From NCBI GenBank assembly GCA_002309805.1, contig DBYJ01000029.1:347-40581 (forward strand): a stretch of 40,235 nt of DNA. The letters run 5' to 3'. This stretch comes from Bacteroidales bacterium UBA1189 (lineage in GTDB: Bacteria > Bacteroidota > Bacteroidia > Bacteroidales > Bacteroidaceae). The position numbers were made by a program, and so were the translations under genes. Position 1 is the first letter of the stretch. Every line of letters begins with the position of its first letter. Positions 34,838 to 40,235 of the stretch are shown in pieces. The notes under the pieces were generated by a model. That model saw nothing but the letters and a program-made list of their open reading frames with translations, did not search any database and was not told the origin of the DNA.

Positions 34838-36263
34838 GGCTCATTATCTCATATAGTTTTGGAATATTCACATGATGCCTTACATGATCGGCCAGCCGGT
34901 CGTATTCCTTTTCCTTGAACTCCTGGGGATTTGCCGGAATCCCTTTAAAGGCACTTTGGGTATGTGGAATCTTATTCAGTAGCCATTCGATTACAGCAGG
35001 ATTGTCAAGAAATCCGTGTACGTATGTGCCGATGACACCCTCCTTCTCGACGACCATTGTTTGGGCATCGCTCACGCCTTGATGAATCTCGTAGCCGCTG
35101 CATGTCGAGCCATTCCACTCAAACGTCACCTGCCGTGTTGTCTTCTCTGCTGTCAGGACGGTATGAATGTCCAGCAGTCCTAATCCAGGCAGTTCGGCAA
35201 TCGTACCTTCCACTCCGTCGGGGTCACAAATGCTCTGCCCCAGCATCTGGAATCCGCCGCAGATGCCCACCACCGCCCGTCCGCATTTGTGGGCATGGAT
35301 GACGGCTTGTGCCATTCCACAACGGCGCAAATGATAGAGGTCGTCCAGTGTACTCTTTGTGCCTGGGAGAATCACAATATCAGCCCGCTCCACATCGTCT
35401 GGATGGATAGTGTAGAAGAGGTTCGCGCGTTCATCGCGTTCTAGCGTGTCGAAATCGGTATAGTTGCTGATGTGCCGGAGTAGCACCACGGCAATATTCA
35501 CTTTACCCTCAACCCACGAATGTCGTTTTTGCTCCAGCGCCACGCTATCCTCTTCGTCGATGGCCAGCCCGTCCAGCATGGGCACTACGCCTAGCACAGG
35601 TACGCCGCAAATTTGCTCTAGCATTCGACGTCCTTCATCGAACAGGTGCAGATTGCCACGGAACTTGTTGACGATGATGCCCTTGATACGCTTCCGGTCA
35701 TCAGGCGTCTGAAGCATCACACTCCCATAACACGAAGCAAATACGCCTCCGCGGTCGATATCGGCCACCAGTAATACGTCGGCATCGGCATAGCTGGCCA
35801 TAGGCATGTTTACGAGGTCGGTGTTACGCAGGTTCAGTTCCGACACGCTTCCTGCGCCCTCCATGACAATGGGGTTGTACTGATTCCGTAGTCTATCGAA
35901 GGCCTCTTGGACGGCATGACGGAGCTCGTCGCGTCCTTCACGGCGGAAATATTCGTAGGCTGAGCGGTTGCCGATGGGGCGCCCGTTCAATACCACTTGC
36001 GTGGTATGCTCCGAGTTGGGCTTCAGCAATACAGGATTCATGTCCGTATGAGGTGCCAGTCGGCACGCCTCAGCCTGGACGGCTTGGGCGCGTCCAATCT
36101 CACGGCCGTCGGGCGTGGCGAACGAATTGAGCGCCATGTTCTGTGCCTTGAAGGGGGCAGGGTGGTGGCCGTCTTGCAGGAATATGCGGCAGAGCGCTGT
36201 GCAGAGTACGCTCTTGCCTACGTCACTACCTGTGCCAACTAACATCAACGGATGAAGATTCAT
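34830..36263 (-). CDS. cobQ: Cobyric acid synthase
   Basis: 477 residues, standard length. N-terminal ATP-binding GTGSDVGKSVL (res. 10-20) and APFKAQNMALNS; C-terminal class-I glutamine amidotransferase with GICGGFQMLG (catalytic Cys) and GTYVHGFLDN (His). It amidates adenosylcobyrinic acid a,c-diamide at b, d, e and g. Located 7 bases after cobB and overlapping the decarboxylase gene. Confidence 0.96.
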   Translation of the reverse strand: MNLHPLMLVGTGSDVGKSVLCTALCRIFLQDGHHPAPFKAQNMALNSFATPDGREIGRAQAVQAEACRLAPHTDMNPVLLKPNSEHTTQVVLNGRPIGNRSAYEYFRREGRDELRHAVQEAFDRLRNQYNPIVMEGAGSVSELNLRNTDLVNMPMASYADADVLLVADIDRGGVFASCYGSVMLQTPDDRKRIKGIIVNKFRGNLHLFDEGRRMLEQICGVPVLGVVPMLDGLAIDEEDSVALEQKRHSWVEGKVNIAVVLLRHISNYTDFDTLERDERANLFYTIHPDDVERADIVILPGTKSTLDDLYHLRRCGMAQAVIHAHKCGRAVVGICGGFQMLGQSICDPDGVEGTIAELPGLGLLDIHTVLTAEKTTRQVTFEWNGSTCSGYEIHQGVSDAQTMVVEKEGVIGTYVHGFLDNPAVIEWLLNKIPHTQSAFKGIPANPQEFKEKEYDRLADHVRHHVNIPKLYEIMSHD

Positions 36264-36270
36264 GGGATGA

Positions 36271-37620
36271 TCAGATATTATAAAGAGTATTCAGCAATGC
36301 TTCCAGTCCCGTTTCCGCCCAATACCAGTGCGTATAACTGGCGATAACGTTCTTATAGCGATAAATAGGTGTATCGACGGGAGTCCCTATGGCAGAGAAT
36401 TGTCCTGTTATACACTGGAGTTCGTCGGATAATGTCAGGCTGCCGATGGAGGAGTAATGAAACTCATGCCCCTTCATCCAGCCATCACCCATCCTCATTT
36501 GACGATAGCCAAGGTGCAGCTTGGCGCCTTCCATCGTGGCTCCAAATGGCAGGACACCGCACATGGCTGCGCCGTCAATGTCCTGACAAAGGTACATCAT
36601 GCCGCCACATTCTGCCAGAATGCAGCCTCCCTGCTCAGCATAGGTTCTGACGCTATTCCTCATGGCCGCATTTGCCGACAATTCTGCGGCAAATAATTCA
36701 GGATAACCACCGGGCAGATAGAGCAGATCACAGGGGGGCGGCGCTTCGTCATGTAGGGGGGAGAAGGTTGTCACTTCGCCCATCGTCCGTAATGCATCGA
36801 TGTTGGCACGGTAGGTGAAGTTAAACGCTTCGTCGCGGGCTATGGCAATATGATGAGACCCACCCCCAGCCCCTCCCGTGAGGGAGGGGTGGCTGGCGTG
36901 CCAGCCCTCGAACGAAGTGAGGCCATCCCCCTCACGGGGGAGCGGGGAGAGGGTCTTTAGCTTCTCCACATCCACATGCTTTGCTACCTCCTTGGCGGCG
37001 AGGCAGATGAAATGCTCCATTTCCTCCCGACCTGAAAGGGAAAGGCCCAGATGACGGCTGGGTGTTCGCAGTTCGGGATTGTTCGGCAGAAAGCCCAGGC
37101 AGGGGATGCCCGTGTCTTCACATGCATCGCGAAGCAAACGGTAATGTCGTTCGGAAGCGACGCGGTTTAGTACCACTCCACTAATGCGAATGGCCTTTCC
37201 TAATCCGTCAAATGTCTTGTAGCCATGAAGCAAAGGAGCGATGCTGTAGGCTGTTGAGCGTGCGTCAACGACGAGGATGACAGGGAGGTTCAGCAGCAGG
37301 GCAATCTCGGCCGCGCTGCCCTTTCCCTTATCAAAGCCGTCAAATAGACCCATTGCTCCCTCCACAACTTTAACATCTGCGTCCGCTCCGTAGCGGTGAT
37401 AACAGTTCCTCACGTGCCTGGGCGACGCCATGAAGGTGTCCAGATTGACGCTTTCATAATCTGAGGCTTGCAGGTGGAATAACGTGTCAATGTAGTCGGG
37501 GCCACACTTGTAGGGTTGCACTGTATAGCCACGGTCATGCAGCGCACGCAGTAGTCCCATGGTGAAGGTTGTCTTCCCACTGCCCGACGAGGGCGCTCCG
37601 ATTAATAATTCACAGTTCAC
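36271..37620 (-). CDS. cobB: Cobyrinate a,c-diamide synthase
   Basis: GTG 37620 is chosen because MNCELLIGAPSSGSGKTTF aligns with the CbiA/CobB N-terminus and the GTGA overlaps the cobS stop; a longer frame upstream overlaps cobS and is not protein-like. 449 residues. ATP-grasp-free P-loop domain: GAPSSGSGKTTF, PYKCGPDYIDT, VEGAMGLFDGF. A glutamine amidotransferase domain at the C-terminus has LYLPGGYPELFA and AECGGMMYL (Cys). Residues about 222-253 are encoded by an inserted triple-hairpin repeat in the linker between the domains. It amidates the a- and c-carboxylates of cobyrinic acid. Confidence 0.93.
   Translation of the reverse strand: MNCELLIGAPSSGSGKTTFTMGLLRALHDRGYTVQPYKCGPDYIDTLFHLQASDYESVNLDTFMASPRHVRNCYHRYGADADVKVVEGAMGLFDGFDKGKGSAAEIALLLNLPVILVVDARSTAYSIAPLLHGYKTFDGLGKAIRISGVVLNRVASERHYRLLRDACEDTGIPCLGFLPNNPELRTPSRHLGLSLSGREEMEHFICLAAKEVAKHVDVEKLKTLSPLPREGDGLTSFEGWHASHPSLTGGAGGGSHHIAIARDEAFNFTYRANIDALRTMGEVTTFSPLHDEAPPPCDLLYLPGGYPELFAAELSANAAMRNSVRTYAEQGGCILAECGGMMYLCQDIDGAAMCGVLPFGATMEGAKLHLGYRQMRMGDGWMKGHEFHYSSIGSLTLSDELQCITGQFSAIGTPVDTPIYRYKNVIASYTHWYWAETGLEALLNTLYNI
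36862..36955. repeat. Palindromic GC-rich element translated inside cobB
   Basis: Three hairpins follow each other: CCCCTCCC-GTGA-GGGAGGGG (36870-36889), GGCTGGC-GT-GCCAGCC (36891-36906) and CCCCC-TCAC-GGGGG (36927-36940). The element resembles intergenic repetitive palindromes of Bacteroidetes but here adds about 31 codons in frame at the domain boundary of cobB. Confidence 0.85.
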
Positions 37621-37635
37621 GATGGATAATTTACG
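37601..37635. repeat. Heptamer tract at the cobS/cobB junction
   Basis: Units ATTAATA, ATTCACA, GTTCACG, ATGGATA and ATTTACG follow each other every 7 bp. The tract encodes the C-terminus of CobS (IIVNYPS) and the N-terminus of CobB (MNCELLI) and supplies the overlapping stop/start GTGA. Confidence 0.7.
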
Positions 37636-38414
37636 ATAATATTCAACGTCATATAGAATGTCAGTTCGACGAGGAGGAATGTAGCTCCGCAGCAGTCGCC
37701 CGTGTAGCCCCCTATCCGTCGGCGCATCATCCCAATGAGTACAGCACATACTCCCGCTGCCACAAAGGGAGGAATAATCCATCGGACGGGTGACGTGCCT
37801 GCCCATAGCCAGACCATCAGCAGCAGGGATACGAGGCCCACAATCAGGCTGATGACCCGTTCGCCTGTCGAGGGAGGAGCATAGGCCATACCGCTCTTTG
37901 CCTCTTCGGGACGGCGGGCATACGGGAGGACATAGATGATGGTGGAGGCAAGGTATTTGCAAAGTGCATCGGCGGCAATGAAGATGAGGGGCGATGCTCC
38001 GCCCTGCATAAGCGCCGTCAGCAAGTGGCTGATGAGCAGATAGTAGAGCACCAGCCCTAACACGCCGTAGGTGCCTATATGCGAATCCTTCATTATCTCC
38101 AGCGTACGGTTTCTGTCGCGTCCACCAAAGCCGTCGCAGAAGTCTGCCAATCCGTCCTCATGCAGGGCTCCTGTCAGCATCACCCTGCTCGCCAAAGCCA
38201 GCACGACGGCTATGCCGACATCCAGCCCGGCCAGTCGGCACAGGGCATAGATGCCCGCCATCAAGCCTCCGGTCAACCAGCCCATCAGCGGCCAGAGAGG
38301 AACCACATGCTGGTAGGCTTCGGCGCTCACTTTCACTCTGCTGCCGAGAGGCAGACGGGTGAAGAACGTCAATGCTGCTAAGATGCGTTCAAAAATATTT
38401 GGTGATGTGTGCAT
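37617..38414 (-). CDS. cobS: Adenosylcobinamide-GDP ribazoletransferase (cobalamin synthase)
   Basis: 265 residues from ATG 38414 (MHTSPNIFERILAALTFFTRLPLG); a TTG at 38420 is less likely. Integral membrane protein with several helices. Family motifs: FFTRLPLG, GALHEDGLADFCDGFGG and the downstream acidic/lysine segment RTLEIMKDSHIGTYG. It joins adenosylcobinamide-GDP to alpha-ribazole. It overlaps cobT by 26 bases and cobB by 4. An alpha-ribazole phosphatase (cobC), often next to cobS, is absent here. Confidence 0.94.
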   Translation of the reverse strand: MHTSPNIFERILAALTFFTRLPLGSRVKVSAEAYQHVVPLWPLMGWLTGGLMAGIYALCRLAGLDVGIAVVLALASRVMLTGALHEDGLADFCDGFGGRDRNRTLEIMKDSHIGTYGVLGLVLYYLLISHLLTALMQGGASPLIFIAADALCKYLASTIIYVLPYARRPEEAKSGMAYAPPSTGERVISLIVGLVSLLLMVWLWAGTSPVRWIIPPFVAAGVCAVLIGMMRRRIGGYTGDCCGATFLLVELTFYMTLNIIVNYPS

Positions 38415-39432
38415 GGTCAAAGCTGTCCATATCGTTCAACATGTTCACGGCGCTCTCCACAATGGGATAGGCACACAGAGCTCCCGTTCCCTCGCCCAGT
38501 CTGAGCCCGAGATTGAGCAGCGGCTGCGCTCCCATCGCATCGAGCATCCGACGGTGGCCGTCCTCGTCGCCCTGGTGGCCGAAAACGGCATAGTCCAATA
38601 CTGCATTGTCCAGAAGCGAAGCTACTAACATGCAGGCTGTCATGATGAAACCATCCACCAGCACCACCATCCTCCGTTCCGCTGCCCGCAGCATAGCTCC
38701 GACGGCAGCCGCCATCTCAAAGCCAGCGAAATAGGCAGTCGCCTCTCCAACCTCTAACCTCTCACCTTTAACCTTTTTATATCTCTCCACCGCCTCTGTC
38801 AGCACCTCCAGCTTATGCCGTACACCTGCGCGGTCCAAGCCGCTTCCTGCCCCCACGCAGTCCTGTAGGGGTATTCCGAGTAGCAGGTGCATCAGTACGC
38901 TCGAAGGGGAGGTGTTGCCGGCCCCCATCTCGCCCAGGCTGACGACGTTTGCCCCTTCGCCCGCGCAGGCATCCACCTGCTCAGCACCCACAGCCAGCGC
39001 ACGATGCCACTCGTCGGCGCTCATGGCGGGCTCGTAGAGGAAGTCGCGTGTGCCATGGGCAATCTTACGATCGATGATGCGGGGATAGCGGTCATGGTCG
39101 AAGTCATAGTCAACCCCCACATCCACTACCCGCAGCGTAAACCCATGCTGGCGGCAGAACATCCCGACAGCCCCACCGCCTTGTGCATAGTTCATCATCT
39201 GCTGCGCCGTTACCTCGCGGGGAGTACAGGTCACCCCCTCGCGCTCAATGCCGTGGTCCCCCCCGAAAAGGATGTGGCAGGGATGCGTCAGCGCGGGGTG
39301 CAACGTCCGTTGTATCAGGGCTATCTGCACGGCCAGCGACTCCAGTCGTCCTAACGACCCTTTCGGCTTGCTCAGATTGTCTATATATGCTTGAATGGCC
39401 GTCGCCATCCGTTTGTCCACAGGCTCTATCAT
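38389..39432 (-). CDS. cobT: Nicotinate-nucleotide-dimethylbenzimidazole phosphoribosyltransferase
   Basis: 347 residues, normal length. Motifs: LSKPKGSLGRLESLAVQIAL, FGGDHGI, VTAQQMMNYAQGGGAV, SLGEMGAGNTS, VDGFIMTACML and the catalytic Glu in LRLGEGTGA. It activates the lower-ligand base as alpha-ribazole phosphate. Unusual: the residues VKGERLEVGEA ahead of FAGFEMAAAVGAML are encoded by heptamer repeats (38748-38775), where relatives have a short loop. It is 6 bases after the cobU fragment. Confidence 0.95.
   Translation of the reverse strand: MIEPVDKRMATAIQAYIDNLSKPKGSLGRLESLAVQIALIQRTLHPALTHPCHILFGGDHGIEREGVTCTPREVTAQQMMNYAQGGGAVGMFCRQHGFTLRVVDVGVDYDFDHDRYPRIIDRKIAHGTRDFLYEPAMSADEWHRALAVGAEQVDACAGEGANVVSLGEMGAGNTSPSSVLMHLLLGIPLQDCVGAGSGLDRAGVRHKLEVLTEAVERYKKVKGERLEVGEATAYFAGFEMAAAVGAMLRAAERRMVVLVDGFIMTACMLVASLLDNAVLDYAVFGHQGDEDGHRRMLDAMGAQPLLNLGLRLGEGTGALCAYPIVESAVNMLNDMDSFDHAHITKYF
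38748..38775. repeat. Heptamer tract inside cobT (4 units, YAACCTY family)
   Basis: Units CAACCTC, TAACCTC, TCACCTT and TAACCTT are contiguous. On the coding strand they give the peptide VKGERLEV. The length (28 bp) is not a multiple of 3, so copy changes would shift the frame. Confidence 0.8.
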
Positions 39433-39438
39433 ATGCTG

Positions 39439-39714
39439 TCATCCTTTTATTTTCAGTGGAATCCCCGATATTACCAGATAAACCTCATCGGCACGTGCTG
39501 CCATATGCTGATTAAGGGCTCCGAGGCAGTCGGCAAACCGCCGCTGCACCTCGCAGGCGCTTGTGCCACCCAGACCAATCTCGTTGGTCACAAAGATGAA
39601 CGTGGCCGCTTGTGTTGTCAGACGGTCAAACTCTTCCACAATCTGAGTGAAGGGAGATGGGCCGCCTGTAGCTTGAGAGAAGAAGTTGAATTTCATTCTT
39701 CTTTTTCTCGCCAT
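39439..39714 (-). pseudogene. cobU: cobU C-terminal fragment (adenosylcobinamide kinase/guanylyltransferase)
   Basis: Only 91 residues against about 170-180 for CobU. The retained part is the C-terminal half: FDRLTTQAATFIFVTNEIGL, GLGGTSACEVQRRFADCLGA, NQHMAARADEVYLVISGIP. The N-terminal P-loop (GxxxxGKS), the guanylylated His region and the LWLTN segment are missing. Homology appears to begin near NFFSQATGG; the residues before it (MARKRRMKF) look like chance coding. As written it cannot be an active kinase. The break lies next to a strong palindrome (39716-39742) and the start of a divergent gene, suggesting a deletion or rearrangement, or an assembly joint. A full cobU may exist elsewhere. 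Confidence 0.75.
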
Positions 39715-39742
39715 GGCAGAGCTGATGCAAGCATCGCTCTGC
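39713..39742. repeat. Near-perfect palindrome at the cobU break point
   Basis: GCAGAGCTGATGC and GCATCGCTCTGC (39716-39742) pair with a single bulged base around AA; the ATG/CAT flanks extend it further. Such a fold-back structure exactly at the truncation may mark the rearrangement. Confidence 0.7.
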
Positions 39743-40235
39743 TCATTTGGCTTAACGAAAAAGTTGTTTTTCTGCTACTTCTGGCTCTGCTGTCACCATC
39801 CGCAGCCGTTCTGGCGCAGCAAGGGCATCGGTCGAAGGCCAGAATATCGATGACCTTTCAGGGCGAGACGTTGTCCGAGGCCCTTCGTCGGATCGACCTC
39901 GCCCAGAACGAAAAGAACATCCTGTTTCTCTTTGACGATCTGGAACTCTACACGGTCAGCGTCACCATCGACCGCCTGCCGGTGGCCGACGCCGTGCGCC
40001 GTGTCTGCGACGCTCTGCCCGTGTCGGTAACCGAAGAGGGGGACAATATCTTCGTGGAATACGTGCCGAAGATTGTCCGCCTCAACCCTGTGGTGGTTGA
40101 CGGTGAGCGCGTCGCCATCCCTCCCTTCCTGCTGGTCGATTCGCTGTCCGACGACATATCCCGCCTGCAGCAGTATGCCCGCCACATTGTCTATTTCAAT
40201 CATGTCTGTCCGCAGGAGAAGGTCTATCTGCATCT
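39713..40235 (+). CDS. STN-domain surface protein, N-terminal part (runs off the window; apparent frameshift in the signal peptide)
   Basis: The clear coding frame starts about 39757 (KVVFLLLLALLSPSAAVLAQ, a signal peptide) and runs open to the window end. An STN domain follows (MTFQGETLSEALRRIDLAQN, VTIDRLPVADAVRRVCDALP), then a region ending HVCPQEKVYLH, the beginning of a segment I know from large Bacteroidetes surface proteins with carboxypeptidase-regulatory/MG2-like domains. No start codon precedes the signal in this frame except a remote TTG at 39673. ATG 39713 or 39725 is one frame off and would join correctly if the A5 run at 39758-39762 had six A. So either a sequencing indel, a phase-variable A tract or a broken gene. 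Confidence 0.6.

Noticed and set aside
37621..37962. N-terminal extension of cobB upstream of GTG 37620
   Set aside because: It overlaps cobS in another frame, its residues are Cys/His/Arg-rich and unlike CobB, and the GTG matches the family start.
32046..39714. Cobalamin riboswitch within the cob cluster
   Set aside because: I looked for the B12-box and the usual leader architecture and found no matching segment or intergenic space; the operon's 5' end appears lost at the cobU break.

Overview
The window looks like a chromosomal segment of a Bacteroidales bacterium, most likely a Prevotella-like gut or rumen lineage. The evidence is Bacteroidetes-type promoters (TTTG or TTG, about 20 bp, TAnnTTTG), PorU/PorV of the type IX secretion system, an ECF sigma/anti-sigma/STN-barrel cassette, lipoproteins and polysaccharide-degrading enzymes, and a dense population of short 7-8 bp intergenic repeats. 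I see no rRNA, tRNA, transposase, phage gene or CRISPR array.

Layout, plus strand. 1-558: end of an outer-membrane barrel protein. 716-1993: one-frame fusion of MsrA with a creatininase-family amidohydrolase. 2333-6475: ECF sigma factor, short zinc-binding anti-sigma factor and STN-domain outer-membrane barrel, an envelope signalling/uptake cassette. 7008-12294: glutamate formimidoyltransferase, FAH-family hydrolase and the T9SS sortase PorU, joined by ATGA stop/start overlaps, then PorV (12452-13654). 13787-15866: ispF, a metallophosphoesterase and a lipoprotein flavodoxin. 15979-16443 (minus): an unrecognised gene broken by one in-frame TGA. 16727-21314: tricorn-like protease, a lipoprotein and a DUF805 membrane protein. 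21343-24658: GH27 alpha-galactosidase, XRE regulator and a lone histidine kinase. 25032-28119: yceD, rpmF, era and der; fabH, which I expected between rpmF and era, is absent. 28370-32062: a GH43-CBM6-GH43-CBM6 enzyme followed by an esterase, a small arabinoxylan-type unit.

Layout, minus strand. 39714 down to 32046 is a cobalamin late-pathway operon: truncated cobU, cobT, cobS, cobB/cbiA, cobQ, threonine-phosphate decarboxylase (cobD), cbiB and a BtuD/FepC-like ABC ATPase. Most genes overlap or are a few bases apart. The right edge (39713-40235) is the start of another STN-domain surface protein, apparently frameshifted in its signal peptide.

The least expected content is repetitive. (i) Phased 21-22 bp arrays sit upstream of three promoters (16474-16557, 24685-24796, 28156-28260). 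(ii) Heptamer tracts form intergenic hairpins and also lie inside or at the boundaries of cobT and cobS/cobB. (iii) An octamer array lies within porU, where a one-unit copy change would shift the frame. (iv) A triple-hairpin GC-rich element is translated inside cobB. (v) Three promoters share an almost identical spacer. Functions given for these repeats are inference; the repeats themselves are visible in the sequence.
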